Shown here in pieces: positions 27,244 to 36,139 of a stretch of 64,000 nucleotides of DNA; the stretch's first letter is position 1; each line of letters starts with the position of its first letter. The stretch comes from Nakamurella lactea DSM 19367 (lineage in GTDB: Bacteria; Actinomycetota; Actinomycetes; Mycobacteriales; Nakamurellaceae). The notes under the pieces were generated by a model. That model was not told where the DNA came from. It worked only from the letters and a program-made list of their open reading frames with translations, and searched no databases. The DNA is taken from positions 146,001 through 210,000 of the forward strand of contig NZ_KE384549.1 of assembly GCF_000426645.1 (NCBI RefSeq), read 5' to 3'. The position numbers were made by a program, and so were the translations under genes.

Positions 27244-27284
27244 CTGTGAAGTGCCGCGCCCTCGCGAAATACTGAGATTCACAG
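27244..27284 (+). terminator. inverted repeat after the biotin carboxylase gene
   Basis: CTGTGAA (27244-27250) and TTCACAG (27278-27284) form a 7-bp stem around a GC-rich 27-base loop, beginning five bases after the stop. It is a weak terminator candidate. Confidence 0.4.
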
Positions 27285-27314
27285 CACTCCTGCGCTCTGG
27301 GGGGCCTCCGGTGA

Positions 27315-27343
27315 TTGCCCGGGTCAGACCACCTCGGTAGGTT
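27315..27343 (+). promoter_or_regulatory. mihF promoter
   Basis: TTGCCC, a 17-bp spacer and TAGGTT precede mihF by about 135 bp, giving a long leader. The leader has no hairpin I can support. Confidence 0.5.
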
Positions 27344-27479
27344 CGCAGGAGTCCGCGATGGAGTCCACGGGCGAGCATCGACAGAATCACCGGTATCGAC
27401 AGCGAAACAGAGCCCGGCGACATCGGACGCATTTCCCCGAAGATCCGCAGAAGAACGAACACACCCGAAAGAGGACGAA

Positions 27480-27794
27480 GTGGCACTGCCCCAGTTGACC
27501 GACGAGCAGCGGGCCGCCGCGCTGGCCAAGGCCGCGGCCGCACGCAAGGTGCGGGCCGAGCTGAAGGAGCGGCTGAAGCGGGGCGGAACGACCCTGAAGC
27601 AGGTGCTCATCGACGCCGAGAGCGACGAGGCGCTGGCCAAGCTGAAGGTCTCCGCATTGTTGGAAGCCCTGCCGGGTGTCGGCAAGGTCCGCGCGGCCGC
27701 CCTGATGGAGCAGTTCGACATCGCCGCCAGCCGCCGGGTTCGCGGCCTCGGCGACCGGCAGCGGAAGGCGCTGCTGGACGAGTTCGGCTTCTGA
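27480..27794 (+). CDS. mihF: actinobacterial integration host factor
   Basis: The 104-residue basic protein belongs to the nucleoid-associated mIHF/sIHF family, which is restricted to actinobacteria and unrelated to the IHF of enteric bacteria. The N-terminal helix is rich in Ala/Lys/Arg ([20 protein letters not shown]). The DNA-binding helix-two-turn-helix includes [16 protein letters not shown]. It ends [12 protein letters not shown], as is typical. The GTG at 27480 follows AAGAGGACG. It stands directly before gmk and rpoZ, as in mycobacteria. Confidence 0.94.
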   Translation: MALPQLTDEQRAAALAKAAAARKVRAELKERLKRGGTTLKQVLIDAESDEALAKLKVSALLEALPGVGKVRAAALMEQFDIAASRRVRGLGDRQRKALLDEFGF

Positions 27795-27837
27795 GCCGCA
27801 CCCGATCGATCAGCACCCGACGAATCCGCACCCGACG

Positions 27838-28452
27838 ATGACGGCCGCAGCCGGGCCGCAGCAGGCAGCGCACCCGTCACCGGGTCGGCTGTTCGTGCTC
27901 TCCGGGCCCTCAGGGGTCGGCAAGAGCACGGTGCTGGCCCGGCTGCGGACCGTCCTGTCGACGCTGTGGTTGTCGGTGTCGGTGACCACCAGGCCGCCGC
28001 GCCCTGGTGACGTCGAGGGGGTGACGTACTACTTCGTCAGCCCCGAGCGGTTCGCCGAACTGGCCGCCGGCGGTGAGCTGCTGGAATGGGCCGAGTTCGC
28101 CGGCAACCTCTACGGCACCCCGCGCCGCGCGGTGCTGGAGCACATCGCCGCCGGCCAGGACGTGCTGCTGGAGATCGACGTCCAGGGCGCCCGGCAGGTC
28201 AGGGACGCACTGGCCGGATCCGCCGAGTTGCGACCGGTGCTGATCTTCCTGGCGCCGCCCTCGTACGAGGAATTGGCCCGGCGCCTGATCGGCCGCGGCA
28301 CCGAGAGCGCGGAGATCCGCGAGGCCAGGCTGCAGGCCGCCCGCGACGAACTGGCCGCCGAGCCCGAGTTCGACCACACCGTGGTGAACCACGACGTCGA
28401 GGCGGCCGTCCAGACCTTGCTAGACTTGGTGGCTGATCAGCGTCTTCGGTGA
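27838..28452 (+). CDS. gmk: guanylate kinase
   Basis: This 204-residue kinase phosphorylates GMP to [19 protein letters not shown] is the P-loop, [20 protein letters not shown] the GMP-binding region, and [12 protein letters not shown] the second conserved motif. The first 17 residues are a poorly conserved extension. It is followed by rpoZ in the usual order. Confidence 0.95.
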   Translation: MTAAAGPQQAAHPSPGRLFVLSGPSGVGKSTVLARLRTVLSTLWLSVSVTTRPPRPGDVEGVTYYFVSPERFAELAAGGELLEWAEFAGNLYGTPRRAVLEHIAAGQDVLLEIDVQGARQVRDALAGSAELRPVLIFLAPPSYEELARRLIGRGTESAEIREARLQAARDELAAEPEFDHTVVNHDVEAAVQTLLDLVADQRLR

Positions 28453-28545
28453 CCAGCCGTGTCGGTGACACACCGACGGTGTGGCAGCAGCCCGCGGAGC
28501 CGCCCGGATGATCCCCATGTTTTCCAAGTTCAGGAGTTGACCAGC

Positions 28546-28884
28546 GTGACCGTGCCCAGCACTGTGCCCACCACCGGCGAGACCGGCGCAGCCGAGACCG
28601 CCAAGACCCACACCCCGGCCGAGATCGCCGCCCTGGGCATCACCTACCCGCCGATCGACGAACTGCTGACCAGGGCGAGCTCGAAGTACGCGCTGTCGAT
28701 CTACGCCGCCAAGCGCGCCCGGCAGATCAACGACTACTACGCCCAGCTCGGTGAGGGCCTGCTCGAGTACGTCGGCCCGCTGGTCGAGCCGCTGCCCAAG
28801 GAGAAGCCGCTGTCGATAGCCATGCGGGAGATCTCCGGCGGCCTGTTGGAGCATAAAGAGGGCGGCGAAGAAGGCGGCGAGTGA
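28546..28884 (+). CDS. rpoZ: RNA polymerase omega subunit
   Basis: The 112-residue protein starts at a GTG at 28546, with CAGGAG ten bases upstream. The frame is open further back, but without a ribosome site. [21 protein letters not shown] and [17 protein letters not shown] are the omega signatures that clamp beta-prime. The Thr-rich first 25 residues and the acidic tail are typical for actinobacteria. Its stop overlaps the coaBC start by four bases (GTGA). Confidence 0.93.
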   Translation: MTVPSTVPTTGETGAAETAKTHTPAEIAALGITYPPIDELLTRASSKYALSIYAAKRARQINDYYAQLGEGLLEYVGPLVEPLPKEKPLSIAMREISGGLLEHKEGGEEGGE

Positions 28885-30233
28885 ACCTGACGCCTCAGGT
28901 TCACCCTGGACCGGCGCCCCTGGACGGCAAGAACATCGTCCTGGGCGTCAGCGGCGGCATTGCCGCCTACAAGGCGTGTGAGCTGCTCCGCCGGCTCAAG
29001 GCGGCCGGCCACGACGTCACCGTCGTCGCCACCGAATCCGCGCTGAAGTTCGTCGGCATCGCCACCTTCGAGGCGCTGTCCGGCAACCCGGTGTCGACGG
29101 ACGTCTTCACCGATGTGCCGACCGTCCGGCACGTCGCCATCGGCCAACAGGCCGATCTGGTGATCGTGGCTCCGGCCACGGCGGATCTGTTGGCCCGCAC
29201 CGCATCCGGCCGCGGTGACGACCTGCTCGCAGCCACCCTGCTGGTCAGCAGGGCGCCGGTGCTGATGGCACCGGCCATGCACACCGAGATGTGGACGCAC
29301 CCGGCCACCGTCGCCAACGTGGCGACCCTGCGCAGCCGCGGCGTCACCGTCGTTCCCCCGGCCGTCGGCCGGCTCACCGGCCCGGATTCCGGGCCGGGCC
29401 GATTGCCCGATCCCGAGCACCTGGCACAGCTCGCCGAGCTGCTGCTCGCCGCCGATCCGGCACACCACCCGCTGCCGTTCGATCTGGCCGGCCGGCGCGT
29501 CGTGGTGTCAGCCGGCGGTACCAGGGAAGCGCTGGACCCGGTGCGTTTCCTGGGCAACCGGTCGTCCGGCCGGCAGGGCTACGCCATCGCCCTGGTGGCG
29601 GCCGCCCGCGGCGCCGAGGTGACGCTGGTCGCGGCCAATGCCGCGCTCGCCGACCCACCGGGGGTGGTTGTTCGCCCCGTGGTGTCGGCGGTGGAGTTGC
29701 AGACCGCGATGCGTGAGGCGGTCGCTTCCGGGACCGACGCGGTGGTGATGAACGCCGCGGTCGCCGACTTCCGGCCGGCCGATCCGGCCGCCCACAAGAT
29801 CAAGAAGACCGCCGACACCGGACCGCCGGCGATCGAGCTGCTGGAGAACCCGGACATCCTGGCCGGTCTGGTCGCCGATCGCGGCGCCGATCGCCGGCCG
29901 GTGATCGCCGGGTTCGCTGCCGAGACCGGTGACGACACCACCAGCCCGCTGGAGTTCGGCCGGCAGAAACTGGCCCGCAAGGGCTGCGACCTGCTGGTGG
30001 TCAACCGGGTCGACGGCGGTCGGGGTTTCGAGACCGACCACAACGCGGCCGTCATCCTGCGCACCGGCGGCGACAGCGTCGACGTGCCGTTCGGGCCCAA
30101 GACGGTGGTCGCGGCGGCCGTCTGCGACGCGCTGGCCGCCGCCCTGGCGCAGCCCGGCGACCCTGTGGCGACTAATCTCAGCACGCCGACGGCCGACAGC
30201 ACCGATCTCAACACCCGAGGAGCTACCACGTGA
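28881..30233 (+). CDS. coaBC: bifunctional phosphopantothenoylcysteine decarboxylase / phosphopantothenate-cysteine ligase
   Basis: The 450-residue enzyme catalyses two consecutive steps of coenzyme A synthesis. The N-terminal FMN domain (to about 200) has [23 protein letters not shown] with the active-site His, and APAMHTEMW in place of the usual PAMN. The C-terminal CoaB domain has [34 protein letters not shown] and [13 protein letters not shown]. It is translationally coupled to rpoZ and overlaps metK by four bases. Confidence 0.95.
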   Translation: MNLTPQVHPGPAPLDGKNIVLGVSGGIAAYKACELLRRLKAAGHDVTVVATESALKFVGIATFEALSGNPVSTDVFTDVPTVRHVAIGQQADLVIVAPATADLLARTASGRGDDLLAATLLVSRAPVLMAPAMHTEMWTHPATVANVATLRSRGVTVVPPAVGRLTGPDSGPGRLPDPEHLAQLAELLLAADPAHHPLPFDLAGRRVVVSAGGTREALDPVRFLGNRSSGRQGYAIALVAAARGAEVTLVAANAALADPPGVVVRPVVSAVELQTAMREAVASGTDAVVMNAAVADFRPADPAAHKIKKTADTGPPAIELLENPDILAGLVADRGADRRPVIAGFAAETGDDTTSPLEFGRQKLARKGCDLLVVNRVDGGRGFETDHNAAVILRTGGDSVDVPFGPKTVVAAAVCDALAAALAQPGDPVATNLSTPTADSTDLNTRGATT

Positions 30234-31441
30234 CATCCCGCCTTTTCACCTCCGAGTCGGTCACCGAAGGCCATCCGGACAAGATCTGTGATGCGATCAG
30301 TGACTCGATCCTCGACGAACTGCTGCGCCAGGACCCGGCGAGCCGGGTCGCGGTCGAGACGATGGTCACCACCGGCCAGGTGCACGTCGCCGGCGAGGTC
30401 ACCACCGAGGCCTACGCCGACATCCCGACCATCGTCCGGGACACCGTGCTGAACATTGGCTACGACTCGTCGGCCAAGGGCTTCGACGGTGCCTCCTGCG
30501 GGGTCAATGTGGCGATCGGCGCGCAGTCGGCCGATATCGCCCAGGGTGTCGATACCTCCGAGGAGGCCCGGCGCGGCACCGGCGGCGGCGGTTCTCAAGC
30601 GGACGACGAGATCGCCAGGCAGGGCGCCGGCGACCAGGGCCTGATGTTCGGCTACGCCTGCAGCGACACCCCCGAGCTGATGCCGCTGCCGATCGCCCTG
30701 GCGCACCGGCTGTCCCGCCGGCTCACCGAGGTCCGCAAGGACGGCACCGTTCCGTACCTGCGTCCCGACGGCAAGACCCAGGTGACGATCGAGTACGTGG
30801 GCGACAAGGCGCTCCGGCTGGACACCGTGGTGATCTCCAGCCAGCACGCCGAGGACGTCGACCTCGACAAGCTGCTCACCCCGGACGTCACCAAGCATGT
30901 GATCGAGCCGATCATCGCCGATCTGGCCATCGACACCCGGGACTACGGAAAGCACATCAACCCCACCGGCCGGTTCGTCGTCGGCGGCCCGATGGGCGAT
31001 GCCGGCCTCACCGGCCGCAAGATCATCGTCGACACCTACGGCGGGATGGCCAGGCACGGTGGCGGCGCCTTCTCCGGCAAGGACCCGTCCAAGGTCGACC
31101 GCTCCGCCGCCTACGCCATGCGCTGGGTGGCCAAGAATGCGGTGGCCGCCGGGCTGGCCGAGCGGATCGAGGTGCAGGTCGCCTACGCGATCGGCGTCGC
31201 CGCGCCGGTCGGGCTGTTCGTCGAGACGTTCGGCACCGAGCAGGTGGATCCGGACAAGATCGCCCAGGCCATCCGCGAGGTGTTCGACCTGCGGCCGGGC
31301 GCGATCATCCGGGACCTGGACCTGAAGCGGCCGATTTACGCGCAGACCGCCGCCTACGGCCACTTCGGTCGCACCGACATCGAACTGCCCTGGGAGCAGG
31401 TGGACCGGGCCGACGCGCTCAAGTCCGCCCTCGGCTTCTGA
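30230..31441 (+). CDS. metK: S-adenosylmethionine synthetase
   Basis: The 403-residue tetrameric enzyme makes SAM from methionine and [34 protein letters not shown] and [19 protein letters not shown] are the diagnostic signatures. The GTG overlaps the coaBC stop (GTGA), with GAGGAG ten bases ahead. No SAM riboswitch precedes it because it is inside the operon. It supplies the several methyltransferases in this window among others. A hairpin follows. Confidence 0.96.
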   Translation: MTSRLFTSESVTEGHPDKICDAISDSILDELLRQDPASRVAVETMVTTGQVHVAGEVTTEAYADIPTIVRDTVLNIGYDSSAKGFDGASCGVNVAIGAQSADIAQGVDTSEEARRGTGGGGSQADDEIARQGAGDQGLMFGYACSDTPELMPLPIALAHRLSRRLTEVRKDGTVPYLRPDGKTQVTIEYVGDKALRLDTVVISSQHAEDVDLDKLLTPDVTKHVIEPIIADLAIDTRDYGKHINPTGRFVVGGPMGDAGLTGRKIIVDTYGGMARHGGGAFSGKDPSKVDRSAAYAMRWVAKNAVAAGLAERIEVQVAYAIGVAAPVGLFVETFGTEQVDPDKIAQAIREVFDLRPGAIIRDLDLKRPIYAQTAAYGHFGRTDIELPWEQVDRADALKSALGF

Positions 31442-31455
31442 CCTCAGGTCTGACG

Positions 31456-31476
31456 GAAACCCAGCGTTGGGGTTTC
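31456..31476. terminator. hairpin between convergent metK and VOC genes
   Basis: GAAACCC (31456-31462) pairs with GGGTTTC (31470-31476) around a 7-base loop, 15 bases after the metK stop and 15 before the end of the opposing gene. It could serve both directions. Confidence 0.55.
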
Positions 31477-31490
31477 GGTAACCGGCGGGG

Positions 31491-32396
31491 TCAGCGCGCG
31501 GGGCCGCTCACCCGGACCAGGTTGCGCCATGGGTCGTCGAACACCAGTTCGCGACCGTCGTCGGCGACCTGGATCCCGCGGGTCTGCAGCCGTTCGCGCA
31601 GCGCGCCGAGACCGTCGGTGGTGGGCAGCTGGACCGAGACCTCACCGAGGCCGAGGGCCGGGGTCCGCTCGCCGGCGCCCTGGCTGCGCCAGGTGTTCAT
31701 GCCCAGGTGATGGTGGTAGCCGCCGGCCGAGACGAACAACGCCTGGTTGCCGAACTCGGTGGTGATCTCGAAGCCGACGGTGTCGACGTAGAAACGCTTG
31801 GCGGTGGCGATGTCGCCGACCTTGAGGTGGATGTGCCCGACCCCGGTCCGCCCCTCGGTGACCTTCACCGCACCGGCATCGGTGAGCGTCTCCGTCAGAA
31901 ACCGGTTTGGGTCAAGGAAGATCGTGTCCATCGCGACCCGGCCGTCGGTCCACGTCCATTCCTCGCGCGGACGGTCCCAATAGAGCTCGACACCGTTGCC
32001 CTCGGGGTCGTCGAAGTAGAAGGCCTTGCTCACCAGGTGATCCGAGCTTCCGGTGAATCCGGCTGGGTACTGCTTGGCCACCGAGTAGACCGAGGACGCG
32101 AGATCCGACTCCTGCTCGAAGAGGAACGCGGTGTGGAACAAGCCGGCCGCGGTGGCGGCGGCGTACTTGAGCTCGGGGGCGAGCTCCAACACCAGCGAGG
32201 GATTGCCCGGGCGGCCGAGGACGGCCCGACCTCCCTGAAGGGCCAGCAGGGTCAAACCGATGCCGGACTGGTAGTAGCGCACCATCGGGTCGAGGTCGCC
32301 GACCTTGAGGGTGACGGCGCCCATCGAGGTGTCGGCGTCAAGGATGTCGGTGCTGGGCAGGGCCTGGATCGCGCTGCCGTCGAGGGTGTTGTTCAT
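31491..32396 (-). CDS. VOC-family (glyoxalase/extradiol dioxygenase-like) protein
   Basis: This 301-residue protein has two vicinal-oxygen-chelate modules. Module one (about 25-140) has VTLKVGDLDPMVRYYQSGIG and YFDDPEGNGVELYWDRP. Module two (about 180-300) has GHIHLKVGDIATAKRFYVDT, HHHLGMNTW and ELVFDDPWRN. His and Glu residues able to bind metal are present (HIHLK, HHHLG, EL.W). It resembles catechol-2,3-dioxygenase-like proteins induced by quinones or electrophiles in Bacillus. The ATG at 32396 has GGGGAG seven bases upstream, and the longer frame is rejected. A TTGAA/TTCAA palindrome lies just upstream. Confidence 0.85.
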   Translation of the reverse strand: MNNTLDGSAIQALPSTDILDADTSMGAVTLKVGDLDPMVRYYQSGIGLTLLALQGGRAVLGRPGNPSLVLELAPELKYAAATAAGLFHTAFLFEQESDLASSVYSVAKQYPAGFTGSSDHLVSKAFYFDDPEGNGVELYWDRPREEWTWTDGRVAMDTIFLDPNRFLTETLTDAGAVKVTEGRTGVGHIHLKVGDIATAKRFYVDTVGFEITTEFGNQALFVSAGGYHHHLGMNTWRSQGAGERTPALGLGEVSVQLPTTDGLGALRERLQTRGIQVADDGRELVFDDPWRNLVRVSGPAR

Positions 32397-32410
32397 GGCT
32401 CCCCAATTAC

Positions 32411-32422
32411 TTGAAGGTTCAA
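32411..32422 (-). promoter_or_regulatory. candidate MarR/HxlR-type operator
   Basis: TTGAA-gg-TTCAA is a perfect 5-bp palindrome with A and T at symmetric outer positions. It lies 15-26 bp before the VOC gene start. Its half-sites match those at 49461-49496 in front of the HxlR gene. Confidence 0.5.
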
Positions 32423-32581
32423 CTTTCTGGGTCAACGGCCCCTCAGCTCCGTCTATTCCCCGTCGCACGCCGAACCGGGCCGGCCATTTGACTCATGATG
32501 TCCGTCGCCGATCCGGGTCCGGCAGCACTGCGGTTGTGGACAGCTTGGCCGACCGACGGGGGAGTCTGATATCCACAGGGG

Positions 32582-34813
32582 ATGACGCCCGCTGCGCAGC
32601 CGCCTCTGCTCGAGGTCGCCCCGCCGGTTGCCGGGGCGCCCGCGGCAGATCCGACCGAGGGTGCCGTGACGGCCGGCGGTGCGACCAGCGCGGCGAGCAA
32701 GGGGTCCACGAAGTCCGGTCGGCAGCGGAACACCGTCCCGAAGCAGCCGTGTCGGGACAATCCGGTGGCGTCGGTGGCGGTGGACATCTCACTGCTACAC
32801 CTGGACCGGCCGTTCGACTACCTGGTGCCGGAGGCCCTGGCGGACCAGGCGGTGCCCGGCGCCAGGGTGCGGGTGCGGTTCGCCGGGCGGCTGGTCGACG
32901 GGTTCGTGCTGAGCCGGCTGGAGCGCTCCGAGCACGGCGGCCGGCTGGGCTTTCTGGAGCGGGTGGTCTCACCAGAGCCGGTGCTCACCGACGAGGTCGC
33001 CGCGCTGGCCAGGGCGGTGGCCGACCGGTACGTCGGCAGCCTCGCCGATGTGCTGCGGCTGGCGGTGCCGCCGCGGCACGCGCGGGCCGAGGCGTCGGTG
33101 CCGGAGGCGGCCGACGGTGCGCCGGCGACAACCGGGGCTGACGGCTCCCCGGTAACGGACTCCCCGGTGCCGGCCGGGGCTGACGGTGCGCCGGCGACAT
33201 CCGGGGCTGACGGCTCCCCGGTAACAGAGTCCCCGGTGCCGGCCGGCTGGCGGGCCTATCCGGCGGGCGGGGCGTTCCTGGCCGCCGTCAGCCGCGGGGC
33301 GCCGGCTCGCGCCGTCTGGCAGGCGGCCCCCGGCGAGGACTGGCCGGCCCGGTTGGCCGAGGCGGCGGCCGCCGCGCACACCGCCGGCCGTGGGGCGCTG
33401 CTGCTGGTTCCGGACGCCAGGGACCTGGCCCGGCTCGAGACCGCCCTGGCCGCGGCGTTGCCGGCAGACGGGTTCGTCACTCTCGCCGCCGATCTCGGGC
33501 CGGCCGAGCGGTACCGCCGGTTCCTGCGGATTCGGCGGGGGCTGGCGACGGTGGTCGCCGGGACCAGGGCGGCCGCCTTCGCCCCGGTCGCCGACCTGGC
33601 CATGGTGGCCATCTTCGACGACGGCGACGAGATGTTCGCCGAGCCGCGCGCGCCGTATCCGCATGCCCGCGAGGTGCTGATGATGAGGTCGGCGGCCGCC
33701 GGTTGCGCGCTGTTGGTCGGCGGCATCTCGCGCACCGCCGAGGCTCAGCTGCTGGTCGAGTCCGGTTGGGCGAAGGAGATCGCCGCGCCCCGGCTGACCA
33801 TTCGCGAGCGCTCGCCGCGGATCGAGGCGCAAGGCGACAGCTATGCCGTCGGCGCCGACTCGGCGGCATCGGGCGCCAGGTTGTCGCCCGCGGCCTTCGC
33901 CGCCGCCCGCCGGGCACTGGAGGCCGGCGCGCCGGTCCTGGTGCAGGTGCCGCGCCGGGGCTACCTGCCCACCCTGGTCTGCGTGACCTGCCGTCGTCCG
34001 GCGCGTTGCCGGCGCTGCCACGGGCCACTGGGCATCGTGGCCGGTAACCGCATCCCGAGCTGTCGCTGGTGCGGTGCACCGGAGGCGCACTTCACCTGCG
34101 GGGCCTGCGGTGGCCATGAGCTGCGGGCGGCCGGCCAGGGTGCCCGGCGGACCGCGGAGGAGCTGGGTCGGGCCTTCCCTGGTGCCGCCCTGGTCACGTC
34201 GGCCGGCGACAGCATCAAGGACAGCGTGCCGGCCGGGCCCGCCATCGTGGTGGCCACCCCCGGCGCCGAGCCGGTGGCCGACGGGGGATATGGAGCGGCG
34301 CTGCTGCTGGACGGCGGTCTGCTGCTGTCCCGACCCGACCTGCGGGCGGCCGAGGTGGCGTTGCGGCGGTGGCTGACAGCGGCCGCCCTGGTCCGGCCGG
34401 CGTCCGCCGGCGGCCGGGTGGTGCTCGGTGTCGACGGCTCGGTGCCGGCGGCGCAGGCGCTGATCCGCTGGGATCCGGCCTGGCACGCCGCCTCGGAGCT
34501 GGCCGGTCGCCGCGAGCTCGGATTCCCTCCGGTGGTGGCGATGGCCTCACTCACCGGCGGCGAGGACGACATCGCCGCCGCGCTGGACGACCTGCGGCTG
34601 CCGGAAGGGGCCGAGGTGCTCGGCCCGGTACCGGTGGACGAACCGCCCGGCGCGGGGGGACCGGTCGCGGAGAAATCGCGGGCACTGCTGCGGACCGGGC
34701 AGACCGGTCGCCGGGAGCTGACCGCGGCCCTGCGGGTGATGGCGACCGAGCTGTCCGCGCGCAAGAACGCGGTGACGCCGCGGATCCAGGTCGACCCGGT
34801 CGACGCGCTCTGA
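32582..34813 (+). CDS. priA: primosomal protein N' (PriA), helicase motifs absent
   Basis: The product is 743 residues. The DNA-binding N-terminal domain starts near residue 60 (VAVDISLLHLDRPFDYLVPE). The zinc-binding region near residues 460-510 has four CxxC pairs: CVTC, CRRC, CRWC and CGAC. The helicase core is degenerate. I find no GxGKT Walker A, and FDDGDEMFAEP stands where DEEH is expected. Actinobacterial PriA is known to lack helicase motifs and probably serves only as a replication-restart loader. Residues 178-223 are a tandem in-frame repeat absent from typical homologues. The first 50 residues are a disordered extension. Its position before fmt agrees with mycobacteria. Confidence 0.88.
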   Translation: MTPAAQPPLLEVAPPVAGAPAADPTEGAVTAGGATSAASKGSTKSGRQRNTVPKQPCRDNPVASVAVDISLLHLDRPFDYLVPEALADQAVPGARVRVRFAGRLVDGFVLSRLERSEHGGRLGFLERVVSPEPVLTDEVAALARAVADRYVGSLADVLRLAVPPRHARAEASVPEAADGAPATTGADGSPVTDSPVPAGADGAPATSGADGSPVTESPVPAGWRAYPAGGAFLAAVSRGAPARAVWQAAPGEDWPARLAEAAAAAHTAGRGALLLVPDARDLARLETALAAALPADGFVTLAADLGPAERYRRFLRIRRGLATVVAGTRAAAFAPVADLAMVAIFDDGDEMFAEPRAPYPHAREVLMMRSAAAGCALLVGGISRTAEAQLLVESGWAKEIAAPRLTIRERSPRIEAQGDSYAVGADSAASGARLSPAAFAAARRALEAGAPVLVQVPRRGYLPTLVCVTCRRPARCRRCHGPLGIVAGNRIPSCRWCGAPEAHFTCGACGGHELRAAGQGARRTAEELGRAFPGAALVTSAGDSIKDSVPAGPAIVVATPGAEPVADGGYGAALLLDGGLLLSRPDLRAAEVALRRWLTAAALVRPASAGGRVVLGVDGSVPAAQALIRWDPAWHAASELAGRRELGFPPVVAMASLTGGEDDIAAALDDLRLPEGAEVLGPVPVDEPPGAGGPVAEKSRALLRTGQTGRRELTAALRVMATELSARKNAVTPRIQVDPVDAL
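33113..33250 (+). repeat. two 69-bp tandem repeats inside priA
   Basis: Two near-identical 69-bp units (33113-33181 and 33182-33250) encode 23-residue Gly/Ala/Pro/Thr-rich segments containing DGSPVT. They keep frame and lie in a linker between the N-terminal and helicase-like domains. Confidence 0.85.
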
Positions 34814-34820
34814 TTCGCCG

Positions 34821-34924
34821 GCGTAGCGGGGTTGTCCCGCCCGGGGGCGTAGCGGGGTTGTCCCGCCCGGGGGCGTAGCAGGGTTGTCCCGCCCGGGGGC
34901 GTAGCAGGGTTGTCCCACTCGCGC
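34821..34924. repeat. four 26-bp hairpin repeats after priA
   Basis: Units begin at 34821, 34847, 34873 and 34899. Each has GCGTAGC followed by GGGTTGTCCC, and the first two fold as GCGGG-gttgt-CCCGC. Units three and four share a G-to-A change, and the last unit decays at its end. They occupy the first half of the 203-bp gap after priA and may act as a terminator array. Confidence 0.8.
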
Positions 34925-34947
34925 GCCGACAACATAATGCCGTGCTG

Positions 34948-34967
34948 ATATCAGGGCAACCTGATAT
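34948..34967 (+). promoter_or_regulatory. palindrome upstream of the SRPBCC-ArsR pair
   Basis: ATATCAGG-gcaa-CCTGATAT is a perfect 8-bp inverted repeat 49 bp before the SRPBCC gene start. Its AT-rich form, unusual in this genome, fits the operator of the ArsR-type regulator encoded downstream. Confidence 0.55.
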
Positions 34968-35016
34968 GCTCGGATCCGACAGGCAGTCTCGTCATCGCAG
35001 TCGATCGGAGCGAACC

Positions 35017-35703
35017 ATGATCAGCGGACCAGCAGCACACGTCGGCGCAGTCGGGCGCCGCATGACAACCGTCGAGCGGGACGGAAAGCAGCTCTCCAGA
35101 CTCATTGCCAGCCGGCGCTATCCGGCCGAGATCGACGACGTCTGGGATGCCCTCACCGATCGCGAGCGGATCCCGCGCTGGTTCCTGCCGGTGACCGGCG
35201 ATCTGAAGGTCGGCGGGCGGTACCAGTTCGAGGGCAACGCCGGCGGCGTGGTCCTCGGCTGCCGGCCGCCGCGCGAATTGGCGGCCACCTGGGAGATGGG
35301 TGAGCAGATCAGTTATGTCACAGTCACTCTCGAACCCGACGGCGACCGAACCCTGCTCACCCTGCACCACGACGCCGAGGTCGACCCGGGGATGGCGGCG
35401 CAGTTCGGTCCAGGTGCCGTCGGCATCGGTTGGGAACTCGGGCTGATCGGGCTGGCCGAGCACCTGGCCTCGGGCGCGCCGGTCGATCCGGTCGCCGCCC
35501 AGCAGTGGGTGCTCAGCGCGGAGGGGATCGAGGCGGTGACGGCGATCAGCCGAGGCTGGGCCGACGCGGATATCGCCTTCGGCGTCGATCCGGACCAGGC
35601 CGAGGCCGCGTCGCAAGCCTGTATCGCCTTCTACACCACGGTTCCCGACACCACGGTTCCCGACGGCGCGGCTACCGACAATTCCGCCCCGGACGAGCGC
35701 TGA
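35017..35703 (+). CDS. SRPBCC (AHSA1/START-like) family protein
   Basis: The 228-residue protein has the single AHSA1/CalC-type fold: RRYPAEIDDVWDALTDRERIPRWFLP at the start, KVGGRYQFEGNAGGVVLGC in the middle, and [16 protein letters not shown] near residue 110. The C-terminal 70 residues include a repeated TTVPDT segment and are low complexity. The start ATG at 35017 has GGAG six bases ahead. Such proteins are commonly encoded beside an ArsR regulator of the same type as the next gene, five bases downstream. Ligand unknown. Confidence 0.82.
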   Translation: MISGPAAHVGAVGRRMTTVERDGKQLSRLIASRRYPAEIDDVWDALTDRERIPRWFLPVTGDLKVGGRYQFEGNAGGVVLGCRPPRELAATWEMGEQISYVTVTLEPDGDRTLLTLHHDAEVDPGMAAQFGPGAVGIGWELGLIGLAEHLASGAPVDPVAAQQWVLSAEGIEAVTAISRGWADADIAFGVDPDQAEAASQACIAFYTTVPDTTVPDGAATDNSAPDER

Positions 35704-35708
35704 GCCGA

Positions 35709-36125
35709 ATGGAGGCATTCGACGTCCTCGGCGACCCGGTCCGGCGTCGCATTCTGGAGCTGCTGGCGACCGGCGAGCACACCTCCGGCGGGTTGACCCA
35801 GGTGATCGCCGGCGAATTCGGGATCAGCCAACCGGCCGTCTCGATGCAACTGAAGGTGTTGCGGGACAGCGGGTTCGCCACCGTCAGGGCCGACGGTGCA
35901 CGGCGGATCTACGCAGTGTCCGCCGAGCCGCTGGCCCAGGTCGACGGCTGGCTGGAGCAGTTCCGCCCGCTCTGGGAGCAGCGGCTGGACGCGCTGGGCA
36001 CCGAGATCGCCCGCGGCGCTCGGGAGAAGCGGCGGCGCGGGCCCGCTCGTCAGCCCACGGTTTCCGGCTTCGGGGTATCACCGGCGGGTGACGAAGCCGA
36101 CGATGATGTCCCGAAGTCGGGATGA
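35709..36125 (+). CDS. ArsR-family transcriptional regulator
   Basis: The 138-residue winged-helix protein has DVLGDPVRRRILELLATGEHTSGGLTQVI, then the recognition helix ISQPAVSMQLKVLRDSGF and wing ADGARRIYAV. The metal-binding CVC motif of classical ArsR is absent, so it is the SRPBCC-linked metal-independent type. About 35 residues of Arg/Gly/Asp-rich tail follow. It probably represses its own operon through the palindrome at 34948-34967. Five bases separate it from the SRPBCC gene. Confidence 0.85.
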   Translation: MEAFDVLGDPVRRRILELLATGEHTSGGLTQVIAGEFGISQPAVSMQLKVLRDSGFATVRADGARRIYAVSAEPLAQVDGWLEQFRPLWEQRLDALGTEIARGAREKRRRGPARQPTVSGFGVSPAGDEADDDVPKSG

Positions 36126-36139
36126 TCGGCAGGTCCGAC

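Noticed and set aside
30190..30230. Possible SAM riboswitch before metK
   Set aside because: metK overlaps coaBC, leaving no room for a leader.
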